A stretch of DNA of 64,000 nt from JADLHS01 sp964594985 (GTDB taxonomy: Bacteria; Verrucomicrobiota; Verrucomicrobiia; Limisphaerales; JADLHS01). A model generated the notes under the pieces. The model saw nothing but the letters and a program-made list of their open reading frames with translations. It was not told the origin of the DNA and did not search any database. The position numbers and the translations under genes are program-made. Below are positions 50,025 to 57,095 of the stretch, one piece after another (the first letter of the stretch is position 1; every line of letters starts with the position of its first letter). The stretch lies in NCBI GenBank assembly GCA_964594985.1, contig CAZQNQ010000005.1:62001-126000 (forward strand), written 5' to 3'.

Positions 50025-50190
50025 GACGCCCTCCCTCATCCCGGCCTTCTCCCCAGAGAGAAGGGGAAACGTTCTCCGAGGCTTGGAAATTTCCAGCGCT
50101 GGATTGGTCGGACGGTTAATCGAACCACCCGAGAACATGCTTGGTCACATCCTCTCCCCGGGGGAGAGGACACAGGTGAGGGCGAGCGTT
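50025..50190. repeat. CGCCCTCCCTCATCCCGGCC / GGTGAGGGCG inverted repeat
   Basis: Left CGCCCTCCCTCATCCCGG and CTTCTCCCCAGAGAGAAGGGG hairpin; right CCTCTCCCCGGGGGAGAGG hairpin and ACAGGTGAGGGCG. Same family as 37959-38120. Confidence 0.7.
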
Positions 50191-50211
50191 AAACCATCTC
50201 GCCTTGTTACT

Positions 50212-51573
50212 TCATGTGAACATCAGCCGACAGATGATGATGGAGGCGATGATGCCCACCAAGTCCGCGATCAAACCGGCGGGGACGGCGTGGCGGGTGC
50301 GTTTGACGCCGACCGCGCCGAAATAAACCGCGATGACGTAGAAGGTGGTTTCCGTGCTGCCGAAAATCGTTCCTGCCGTGCGCGCGAGCAGGCTGTCCGG
50401 GCCGAATTCTTTCACGATGTCGGAGAACAATCCCAACGTGCCGCTGCCGCTGAGTGGACGCACGAGGCATAAAGGCAGCAGTTCAGTGGGGAAGCCCACC
50501 GCGTTGAGCGCGGGTTTGAGCGCGTTGGAGATCATTTCGATGCCGCCTGCCTCGCGGAACATGCCGATGGCGACGAGGATCGCGACGAGATACGGGATGA
50601 TCATGATGGAAGTCTTGAAGCCTTCCTTCGCGCCTTCGACGAATTCCTCATAGACCTTCACGCGGCGCAACGCGGCATAAAGCGGGAAGAACGAGAGCAG
50701 CAGCGGAATCGAGAGCAACGAGATGGCGTTGATGGTCCGCAGGAAGTTATTTTGCTTCGCCAGCGTTTCGGAGGCGGTTTTGCCAAAAACTTCGGGAAAG
50801 CCGACGCGGACAAAGGCCCAGACAAAAACGCCGCCGAAGACCGCCAGCGCGAGCCAGCCGAACCAGTTGATCGGTGCAGGGTCTTCGGTGGTGGGGCGCG
50901 TCATTCCGTGCGCGCCGTCGTCTTGGTTCGCGGTGGCGGCGGGCAGAGGACTGCCCGCCCTACCATCTGCAGGGCTAAGAGGCGGCAACCGATAGCCCGG
51001 CAGTTTTTCCAACAGCTTGACTGCCGTGATGCCGGCGATGGTGGAGCAGATCGTGGCCATCAGCGCCGTGCCAACAATGGCGGAGGGGTTTTCGGCGTGA
51101 GCTACGAATAACACGGCAATGGCCGTTGCCGGGATGAGTTGAATCGAACTCGTGTTAATCGCGAGAAAGGTACACATCGCATTCGAGGCGACGCCGGGGC
51201 GCGGGTTGAGCGTTTCCAGGTCTTTCATCGCGCGGATGCCAAGCGGCGTGGCGGCGTTGGAGAGGCCGAGGATGTTGGCCGCCATGTTCATCAGCATCGA
51301 ACCCATCGCGGGATGCTCGGGCGGCACGTCGGGGAATAGTTTTCGCATCACGGGGCGCAGTGCGCGGGCCATGACTTGGATCAGTCCGGCCTTCTCCGCG
51401 AGCCGCATGATGCCGAGCCAGAGCGCCATCACCCCGGCGAGCGGCAGGGCGAGTTTCATCACGGCGTATTCGGCGCGTTCAAAGGCCGCTTTGCCGACGG
51501 CGTCGAGCGTGTCGTTGGTCGCGCCGATCAGCACCGCCGCCACCATCAGGCCGAGCCAGATGTAGTTGAGCAT
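50212..51573 (-). CDS. Nucleoside-recognition membrane protein, SpmA-SpmB fusion
   Basis: 453 residues from ATG at 51573 (MLNYIWLGLMVAAVLIGATN); the longer open frame upstream is antisense to nusB and rejected. Two gate-domain halves: residues 1-190 are SpmA-like (GSMLMNMAANILGLSNAATP, NAMCTFLAINTSSIQLIPAT) and 290-453 are SpmB-like (GFKTSIMIIPYLVAILVAIG, LVRPLSGSGTLGLFSDIV, GSTETTFYVIAVYFG). In sporeformers the pair acts in spore maturation; in Gram-negatives the role is unknown, probably transport. Residues 204-228 (GRAGSPLPAATANQDD then GAHGMTRPT) come from a 75-bp repeat element in the linker between the halves. Confidence 0.9.
   Translation of the reverse strand: MLNYIWLGLMVAAVLIGATNDTLDAVGKAAFERAEYAVMKLALPLAGVMALWLGIMRLAEKAGLIQVMARALRPVMRKLFPDVPPEHPAMGSMLMNMAANILGLSNAATPLGIRAMKDLETLNPRPGVASNAMCTFLAINTSSIQLIPATAIAVLFVAHAENPSAIVGTALMATICSTIAGITAVKLLEKLPGYRLPPLSPADGRAGSPLPAATANQDDGAHGMTRPTTEDPAPINWFGWLALAVFGGVFVWAFVRVGFPEVFGKTASETLAKQNNFLRTINAISLLSIPLLLSFFPLYAALRRVKVYEEFVEGAKEGFKTSIMIIPYLVAILVAIGMFREAGGIEMISNALKPALNAVGFPTELLPLCLVRPLSGSGTLGLFSDIVKEFGPDSLLARTAGTIFGSTETTFYVIAVYFGAVGVKRTRHAVPAGLIADLVGIIASIIICRLMFT
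50890..50964. repeat. 75-bp palindromic element inside the SpmA-SpmB gene (copy 2)
   Basis: In coding orientation it begins GGTAGGGCGGGCAG and ends ACGCGCCCCACC, exactly 75 bases. It occupies codons 204-228 in the same reading phase as copy 1 in the U32 gene. Confidence 0.9.
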
Positions 51574-51655
51574 GGCCGCGAGCTTAGTCGGCGGCGGGGC
51601 GGGGTAAAGTTTTTCATTTCGTGGCCGGGCTTTCTCCGGCAACATAATGATGTTT

Positions 51656-52153
51656 ATGGGAAAACGCCGTGAATCGCGCGAACGCGCCGTCCAGTTTCTG
51701 TTCCAGCATGACTTGAACCCCCGCGAGGATCTCGAGGTGGCGCTCAATGAATTCTGGGAATCGCAGCGCGCCGCCGCCTTGGCCGCCGAAAAAGGTCGCG
51801 CCAACTGGAACGAACCGGTGGAACTTCCCCCGCCCACCGCCAGCGAAGCCGAGATGCGCCTGTTCTCCGAGCCGCTGATCCGCGGCACGCTCCAACATCG
51901 CGACGCGATTGACGAGCACATCAAGAAACACGTCAAGAATTGGGACTTCAACCGCATCGCTCCCGTGGACCGGAACATTCTCCGGCTCGCGATCTACGAA
52001 ATGTTGCATCGTGAAGACATTCCGCCCGTGGTCAGCATCAATGAAGCGGTGGACATCGCGAAAAAGTTTTCCACCGAAGACAGCGGCAAGTTCGTCAACG
52101 GCATCCTTGATAAGGTGAAGGCTGAGCTCATGCGACCCGCGCGAAACGTTTAG
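51656..52153 (+). CDS. nusB: Transcription antitermination factor NusB
   Basis: 165 residues from the ATG at 51656 (MGKRRESRERAVQFLFQHDL); two ATGs just upstream are possible. NusB binds boxA RNA with NusE during rRNA transcription. WDFNRIAPVDRNILRLAIYE and ISINEAVDIAKKFSTEDSGK with FVNGILDKV are conserved NusB motifs. A ~30-residue insertion (NEFWESQRAAALAAEKGRAN) lies between helices 2 and 3. It is 5 bases upstream of the PHP gene. Confidence 0.95.
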   Translation: MGKRRESRERAVQFLFQHDLNPREDLEVALNEFWESQRAAALAAEKGRANWNEPVELPPPTASEAEMRLFSEPLIRGTLQHRDAIDEHIKKHVKNWDFNRIAPVDRNILRLAIYEMLHREDIPPVVSINEAVDIAKKFSTEDSGKFVNGILDKVKAELMRPARNV

Positions 52154-52158
52154 TAACG

Positions 52159-53004
52159 ATGTACGCCGACCTGCATCTCCACTCGCACTATTCTGATGGC
52201 ACGTTCACGCCGGAGGAAATCGTGGCGCGCGCGAAGCAGCAGGGCTTGGGTGCGATCGCGTTGACGGACCATGACACGGTGGAAGGCTGCGAAGCGGTCG
52301 GCACTGAATGCGCCAAGGTCGGGATCGAATTTGTCGTCGGCACGGAGTTGACCTCGGAGCACAACGACCACGAGCTGCACATCCTCGCTTACTTCGTTGA
52401 TCCGAAGAATGAGCGGTTGCTCCGGGAGATTGCCAAGTTTCAGCTCGTCCGACAGGAGCGCATCCGTGAGATGGTCGCCAAGATCAACGCGCTCGGCGTG
52501 CCGTTGAAGGCCGAGGATGTTTTTGCGCTGGCGAACTGCAAATCGCCCGGTCGCCCGCACGTGGCCCGCACGCTCGTGCGCCAAGGCCAGTGCCGGACGC
52601 TGGACGAAGCCTTTGAGCGCTTCCTCAAGAAAGGCCGCCCCGCGTGGGTGCCCAAGTCCAAGATGTCCGCACTGGAGGCGATTGAATTGATTCACCAGGC
52701 CGGTGGCCTCGCCGTGATGGCGCATCCCGGCTTGAATCGCACCGACGAATCCATTCCTGATCTCGTCGCCGCCGGACTCGATGGCATCGAATGTTTTCAT
52801 ACGAAGCATCCGCCCACGACCTCGCAGCATTATCTGGGGTTGGCGAACAAATATGAACTGCTCGTCACCGGCGGCTCGGATTGTCACGGTTTGAGCAAAG
52901 GCAAGCCGCTCATCGGCACCGTGCGCCTCGCGCGCGAGCATTTTGACAAACTCAAAGCTGCCGCCGCTGCCAAGAAATCTGCGCCAACGAATGCAATCCA
53001 ATGA
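52159..53004 (+). CDS. PHP-domain phosphoesterase (RNase AM/YciV-like)
   Basis: 281 residues. Metal-binding motifs DLHLHSHYSDGTFTPEEIV, ALTDHDTVEGCEAV, VGTELTSEHNDHELHILAYF, AVMAHPGLNR, IECFHTKHP and TGGSDCHG are all present, so the active site is complete. The family removes 3' phosphates from 3',5'-nucleoside bisphosphates and trims 5' ends of rRNAs. Close to nusB, so a role in RNA metabolism is plausible. Confidence 0.9.
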   Translation: MYADLHLHSHYSDGTFTPEEIVARAKQQGLGAIALTDHDTVEGCEAVGTECAKVGIEFVVGTELTSEHNDHELHILAYFVDPKNERLLREIAKFQLVRQERIREMVAKINALGVPLKAEDVFALANCKSPGRPHVARTLVRQGQCRTLDEAFERFLKKGRPAWVPKSKMSALEAIELIHQAGGLAVMAHPGLNRTDESIPDLVAAGLDGIECFHTKHPPTTSQHYLGLANKYELLVTGGSDCHGLSKGKPLIGTVRLAREHFDKLKAAAAAKKSAPTNAIQ

Positions 53005-53023
53005 GCATGAATTCAATTTTGCT

Positions 53024-53098
53024 GGTAGGGCGCGTCACTCCGTGCGCGCCGTTTTTCACCGGCCAGCCGACGGCGCGCACGGAGTGACGCGCCCCACC
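53024..53098. repeat. 75-bp palindromic element, intergenic copy 3
   Basis: GGTAGGGCGCGTCACTCCG at the start, GGAGTGACGCGCCCCACC at the end, exactly 75 bases, a nearly perfect hairpin with CCGTGCGCGCCG/CGGCGCGCACGG stems. Here both arms are of the GCGCGTCACTCCG type, unlike copies 1 and 2. Confidence 0.9.
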
Positions 53099-53148
53099 CA
53101 ATTTCTTCATCTGCGTTCACCTATGTCCATCTGCGGTTGATTTTTCCT

Positions 53149-54060
53149 ATGGGTCTGTTTGCCAAATTCAAAGCTGGCCTTGCCAAAACGCAGAGCAAGC
53201 TCGTCCACGAAATCAAACGCATCGTCACGCGTTCGCCCAAGCTGACTGCAGAGTCGCTGGAGGAAATCGAACACGCGCTCATCGCCGCCGACCTCGGCAT
53301 GGCGATGACCACGCAGATCGTGACCGCCGTGAAGCTCGCCTACGAATCACAAGGTACGGCGGGGTTGGATTACCTCGCCATCGCGCGGTCGGAAATTGAG
53401 AAGAGTCTTTCGAGCAACAAGGCGGATTTGCTCAAAGCCCCGAGCGGTCCGACGGTCGTTTCCATCGTCGGCGTGAACGGCACGGGCAAGACCACGACCT
53501 CGGCGAAGCTCGCGCACTACATTCAGTCGCAAAAGAAAACCGTCCTGCTCGCCGCGTGCGACACTTTCCGCGCCGCCGCCATCGAACAGCTCAAACTCTG
53601 GGGCACGCGCCTCAAGGTCGAAGTCATCGCGAGCGCGTATGGTTCGGATGCCGCGTCCGTGGCGCACGACGCCGTCACCGCCGCGCAGGCGCGCCAGGCG
53701 GATTACCTCTTCATTGACACGGCGGGCCGCCTGCACACGAAACACAACTTGATGCAGGAGTTGCACAAGCTGCATCGCGTCATCGGCAAGCAATTGCCCG
53801 GCGCGCCGCACGAAGTCCTGCTCGTGCTGGACGGCAGCACCGGCATGAACGCGTTGAACCAGGCGCGCGAATTCAACAAAGCCGTCCCGCTCACCGGCCT
53901 CATCGTGACCAAGCTCGATGGCACGAGCAAAGGCGGCATGGTGGTGGCGATCCAGAAGGAACTCGGCCTGCCCATCAAATTCATCGGCCTCGGCGAGCAA
54001 CCGGACGATCTGCAACCCTTCGATGCGAAGCAATTCGCGCAGGCGTTGTTTGAAGAATGA
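53149..54060 (+). CDS. ftsY: Signal recognition particle receptor FtsY
   Basis: 303 residues from ATG at 53149, i.e. the NG core without the acidic N-terminal A domain. The N domain has LVHEIKRIVTRSPKLTAESL and EEIEHALIAADLGMA; the G domain has GVNGTGKTT (108-116), LLAACDTFRAAAIEQLK, LFIDTAGRLHTKHNLMQEL and VTKLDGTSKGG; the C-terminus is FIGLGEQPDDLQPFDAKQF then AQALFEE. It docks SRP-ribosome complexes at the membrane. The last 25 codons recur at 55810-55884, and the last ~18 at 56798-56851. Confidence 0.97.
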   Translation: MGLFAKFKAGLAKTQSKLVHEIKRIVTRSPKLTAESLEEIEHALIAADLGMAMTTQIVTAVKLAYESQGTAGLDYLAIARSEIEKSLSSNKADLLKAPSGPTVVSIVGVNGTGKTTTSAKLAHYIQSQKKTVLLAACDTFRAAAIEQLKLWGTRLKVEVIASAYGSDAASVAHDAVTAAQARQADYLFIDTAGRLHTKHNLMQELHKLHRVIGKQLPGAPHEVLLVLDGSTGMNALNQAREFNKAVPLTGLIVTKLDGTSKGGMVVAIQKELGLPIKFIGLGEQPDDLQPFDAKQFAQALFEE

Positions 54061-54092
54061 ATCCAGCCAAAAAACTAGAGTGACCAAAAATT

Positions 54093-54833
54093 ATGAGGAC
54101 GATACTGCTCACTTTCGCGTTGGCCGCTTTTGCGGTCGGCTGCGGTCAGAAATCAATCGAACCACAGTCAAAGACAACCGGAAATGCAACCAAGGTTTAC
54201 AGCAAGGCGGAATTGGACAATCTCATCATGCCCGGGATGACCAAGACTGAAATAACCGACGTATTCGGGCTTCCTGCCTCTGAAATACAAGCTAGCGAAA
54301 TCGGCATCCTAACGTATTCGTTTCCTTTTGAGGAAGTCATTCGAGAAGGACCACTACGCCTCACTGGATTTACGGTGAATATGAAAGACGGAAAGGTTGT
54401 CAATTGGTCGCCTATCATGGGCGAAAGCGGAAAGAGCTTTCAGGCGGGAGCGCCTCAAAGTTCGCATGGAGATCACCTGTTTGAAATGTTCGTGGTGAAG
54501 GATGCTCTAACAAACACGTTAAATGTTTTTGACTCAGAAGGAACTGTTGACACAAGCGGGTTCAAGATTTCTCCCGATGTCACATTCCACGCTAAAGTGT
54601 TCGCAGGAAACAGCGATGGCAGTTCGGGCGAGACCACCGTCATACTTGTATTGAATGATGGCGACGTTTCCAAGTTAAAGGCTTTGACCGAGAATAATTT
54701 TGGCAACCGGACTTTGCTCGTGTGTCGCAACAAGGTGATTGCTGCCCCGATGATTTCAGTTCCCATTACCACAAAGCAGTTCATGTTCACGGTCAAGAAC
54801 TCACAGGCTTTGGATAGCATTCAAGACAGGTAG
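54093..54833 (+). CDS. Lipoprotein with a SmpA/BamE-like segment, accessory
   Basis: 246 residues. Lipobox AVGC after ILLTFALAAFAVGC. The segment LDNLIMPGMTKTEITDVFGL with P following resembles the SmpA/OmlA-like fold seen in many lipoproteins. The C-terminal half has a beta-rich domain (FKISPDVTFHAKVFAGNSDG, NRTLLVCRNKVIAAPMISVP) reminiscent of SecDF P1-like or peptidase-inhibitor folds, but no family is certain. Base composition appears more AT-rich than ftsY. First gene of the cargo downstream of ftsY. Confidence 0.65.
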   Translation: MRTILLTFALAAFAVGCGQKSIEPQSKTTGNATKVYSKAELDNLIMPGMTKTEITDVFGLPASEIQASEIGILTYSFPFEEVIREGPLRLTGFTVNMKDGKVVNWSPIMGESGKSFQAGAPQSSHGDHLFEMFVVKDALTNTLNVFDSEGTVDTSGFKISPDVTFHAKVFAGNSDGSSGETTVILVLNDGDVSKLKALTENNFGNRTLLVCRNKVIAAPMISVPITTKQFMFTVKNSQALDSIQDR

Positions 54834-54894
54834 AATGCTGTTCGGTGGGGAGGCGAGTTGAGGGGCACTGAAAGCTCTTCGCAATGGACGGCAA

Positions 54895-54923
54895 TTGCGC
54901 ACGACCGTCAGTTGCGGTAGTCT
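54895..54923 (+). promoter_or_regulatory. Candidate promoter of nucleotidyltransferase cassette A
   Basis: TTGCGC and TAGTCT separated by 17 bases; the -10 ends 7 bases before the ATG at 54931, predicting a leaderless transcript. Confidence 0.45.
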
Positions 54924-54930
54924 CTCTCGC

Positions 54931-55164
54931 ATGAAACAAGCGGAAGTCAAAGCTGACACCGCCTGGCGCAAATCGCGTCTGGCCGCGCGGCTGCTCATCC
55001 GCAGAGAATCCCGCCCGCTGCGTCCGCGCGAGCAGGCGTTGGCCCGCCAGCTCAGTCAGGATTCCGAAGTGACCAACCGGCTCATTCAACAGGCGCTGTA
55101 CTTTCTGGGCGTCGGTCCCCGCAAACATGCCTTCGATCAAAAACTGGTGGGCGGGCGAAATTGA
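54931..55164 (+). CDS. Small basic protein, partner of the downstream nucleotidyltransferase
   Basis: 77 residues, rich in Arg and helical (KQAEVKADTAWRKSRLAARL, REQALARQLSQDSEVTNRLI). No family recognised. Its end overlaps the start of the nucleotidyltransferase gene by 38 bases in another frame, and it has its own promoter, the layout of a two-gene toxin-antitoxin or similar module. Which partner would be toxic cannot be read from the sequence. Confidence 0.6.
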   Translation: MKQAEVKADTAWRKSRLAARLLIRRESRPLRPREQALARQLSQDSEVTNRLIQQALYFLGVGPRKHAFDQKLVGGRN

Positions 55165-55798
55165 CTGGGCCACCCCGGCGGGTCAGTTGCTCCAGAAATT
55201 TCTGGCGGCGCTGCCCAGGGATCGGCCGTTTCACTTTACCCTCTACGGTTCAGCGCCGCTGCAACTCACCGTGGACCGCCAGTTGATGAGTGGCGACGTG
55301 GATCTGTTCTCCGACGACGATGAAGACTTGGCGGCCTTGGTTGTCGCGGCAAAACTGGACAAGACCCACGGCGGTTTTTATCTCGAACCCGGATTTGAAT
55401 TAAGTTTTCGCACCAGCCCCCGCTGGCGACAGCGCGCCAAGACCGTTCAACGCGACAACGTAGCCCTGACCATCCCGCACCCGGTGGACATTCTCATTGG
55501 CAAGCTGGACCGGCTCGAGGCCAAAGATTTGAAAGCGTTCGAGCGCACGATTCAATTGACGGGCCACCCCACCGCCGCCGAATTAAAGCGCGAGTTGCAG
55601 AACGCCGTGGATTTGTTCCGCCCGGCCTTTGATGAAGATGCGCCGAATCGCTATCCGGAAAACACCCGCAAACTCTGGCGCGAACTTTTTCACGCCGAGA
55701 TAGACATCCGCCAAGAAATCATCGAACCGGCGATTGCCCGCCGGAAACAGGGTTACGGGGAACCCCCGCCGGATTACAAACAAACACTCGGCCAATGA
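55127..55798 (+). CDS. Nucleotidyltransferase-fold protein, cassette A
   Basis: 223 residues. FHFTLYGSAPLQLTVDRQLM then SGDVDLFSDDDED gives the G-S...D-x-D pattern of the nucleotidyltransferase fold; a third acidic residue is not obvious, but VALTIPHPVDILIGKLDRLE follows in the typical place. It resembles AbiEii-like or MNT-like cassettes in arrangement. Twelve bases after its stop begins a copy of the ftsY 3' end, so this gene is cargo. Confidence 0.65.
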   Translation: MPSIKNWWAGEIDWATPAGQLLQKFLAALPRDRPFHFTLYGSAPLQLTVDRQLMSGDVDLFSDDDEDLAALVVAAKLDKTHGGFYLEPGFELSFRTSPRWRQRAKTVQRDNVALTIPHPVDILIGKLDRLEAKDLKAFERTIQLTGHPTAAELKRELQNAVDLFRPAFDEDAPNRYPENTRKLWRELFHAEIDIRQEIIEPAIARRKQGYGEPPPDYKQTLGQ

Positions 55799-55809
55799 CC
55801 CCGCCGCAC

Positions 55810-55884
55810 GGCTTGAGTGAGCAACCGGACGACCTGCAACCCTTCGACGCTAAACAATTCGCGCAGGCGTTGTTTGAGGAATGA
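55810..55884 (+). pseudogene. Copy 2 of the ftsY 3' end (25 codons)
   Basis: Reads GLSEQPDDLQPFDAKQFAQA then LFEE and TGA, collinear with ftsY 53986-54060. Of 9 base differences all but one codon (Gly to Ser) are synonymous. It has no start codon or upstream FtsY sequence. Confidence 0.9.
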
Positions 55885-55892
55885 AACTCAAT

Positions 55893-55921
55893 TTGCCGCC
55901 CTAGTTTGATTCTGTTATCTG
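55893..55921 (+). promoter_or_regulatory. Candidate promoter of nucleotidyltransferase cassette B
   Basis: TTGCCG and TATCTG separated by 17 bases; the -10 ends 6 bases before the ATG at 55928, predicting a leaderless transcript. Confidence 0.45.
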
Positions 55922-55927
55922 TTTGCC

Positions 55928-56158
55928 ATGATTCAGCCGGAGCAACTGGTGGGCGACGAATGGGCCGAGTGGTATCGGCTCACGCCCGTGCAACGCTGGC
56001 TGGAAAGCGAGAAACTCTGGCAAACCTACCTCGCGCTCGGAGGCTCCCTTGATCCCGAACCCGATACGCAAAGTCCTTTCTTCGATGCGCGCGCACCGCG
56101 TCCGCGCCCTGCTCATGGGCGGACAGGCGTGCGTGTTTTACGGCGCGGCCGAGTTTAG
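55928..56158 (+). CDS. Small protein overlapping the second nucleotidyltransferase gene
   Basis: 76 residues: PEQLVGDEWAEWYRLTPVQR, then WLESEKLWQTYLALGGSLDP and an Arg/Pro-rich C-terminus (RPRPAHGRTGVRVLRRGRV). No named family. The last 24 codons lie in a different frame over the start of the nucleotidyltransferase gene, so both proteins are encoded by the same DNA there. It is the likely partner, perhaps antitoxin, of that gene. Confidence 0.55.
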   Translation: MIQPEQLVGDEWAEWYRLTPVQRWLESEKLWQTYLALGGSLDPEPDTQSPFFDARAPRPRPAHGRTGVRVLRRGRV

Positions 56159-56792
56159 TCGCGACACCGACTTTGCCATTCTCGCCGACGCGGCCAATCT
56201 CGCGCGGCTGCGGAAAGCGTTGGCGGAATTGCGCGCCGAATCCATTGCCGTTCCGCCGTTTGAACTGGAATATCTCCGGCGCGGCCACGCCCTCCACTTT
56301 CGCTGTCAGCATCCCGAAGCCTTGCGGATGCGCGTGGATGTGATGTCCAAAATGCGCGGCGTGGATTCCTTCGCCAAACTTTGGAAACGGCGCACGACCA
56401 TTGAACTGCCGGATGGCACCAAGTGCGATCTGCTGTCGCTCCCTGATCTCGTGCAAGCCAAGAAAACCCAGCGCGACAAAGATTGGCCAATGATCCGGCG
56501 TTTGGTGGAAGCTCACTATTTTCAGCACAATGCCAAGCCGCGTGCGGCACAGATAAAGTTCTGGCTTTTGGAACTCCGCACAACGCAATTGCTGCTGGAA
56601 GTCGCGCAAGCCCATGCCGGCTTGGCGCGACGGATTGCGACCAAACGCCCCTTGCTCCGACACGCTGCGGCCGGCAAGCTCGCGCAACTTGAAAACGCGC
56701 TGTCGGTCGAAGAAAATCAGGCGCGGGCGAAAGACAAGGCCTACTGGTCCCCGCTGCTCAAAGAATTGGAAAGGTTGCGCCACCCGAAATGA
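56085..56792 (+). CDS. Nucleotidyltransferase-fold protein, cassette B
   Basis: 235 residues from ATG at 56085; a TTG 12 codons upstream is open too. RVRALLMGGQACVFYGAAEF then SRDTDFAILAD carries the G-G...D-x-D nucleotidyltransferase motif; MRVDVMSKMRGVDSF adds the third acidic strand (D-V). The C-terminus is helical and charged. It is of a different subfamily from the cassette A enzyme. Its stop is five bases before a third copy of the ftsY 3' end. Confidence 0.7.
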   Translation: MRAHRVRALLMGGQACVFYGAAEFSRDTDFAILADAANLARLRKALAELRAESIAVPPFELEYLRRGHALHFRCQHPEALRMRVDVMSKMRGVDSFAKLWKRRTTIELPDGTKCDLLSLPDLVQAKKTQRDKDWPMIRRLVEAHYFQHNAKPRAAQIKFWLLELRTTQLLLEVAQAHAGLARRIATKRPLLRHAAAGKLAQLENALSVEENQARAKDKAYWSPLLKELERLRHPK

Positions 56793-56797
56793 ACCTC

Positions 56798-56851
56798 GAC
56801 CTGCAATCCTTCGCCGCCAAACAATTCGCGCAGGCATTGCTTGAGGAATAA
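56798..56851 (+). pseudogene. Copy 3 of the ftsY 3' end (18 codons, more diverged)
   Basis: Reads DLQSFAAKQFAQALLEE and TAA. Compared with ftsY it has mostly synonymous or conservative changes and a different stop codon. The frame is intact, as in copy 2. Confidence 0.85.
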
Positions 56852-56872
56852 CCCGAATCGATAACCCGAATC

Positions 56873-56951
56873 GAACAGGAGGAAACGGAGCGAACGGAGG
56901 CCAGCCAGTCTTCCCCCTGCCTAACTCTGTGTTCTCTGTTTGCTCCTGTTG
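56873..56951. repeat. Inverted repeat with GAACAGGAGGAAAC arms
   Basis: Left GAACAGGAGGAAACGGAGCG, right GTGTTCTCTGTTTGCTCCTG. Same family as 15879-15946 and 42788-42946. The rest of the gap to ychF has a small GCCGCC/GGCGGC hairpin at ~56955-56975 and nothing else. Confidence 0.65.
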
Positions 56952-57095
56952 AATGCCGCCGCTTGAAGGCGGCGTTCCGATTTGTCCGCAGGCGCAATGT
57001 CGGAGGCAGTGTCAAGATGTGCCCCCTCGCCTCAATGCTGTTTTAATGAATTGAGTTGGGAGGTTTCTGTCACTAGCATCGCGTTTCTAAATTTT

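Noticed and set aside
53986..56851. Integrase or transposase for the ftsY cargo
   Set aside because: No tyrosine or serine recombinase motif, and no DDE transposase, was found in any frame of the block; the mechanism must be encoded elsewhere or be homologous recombination.
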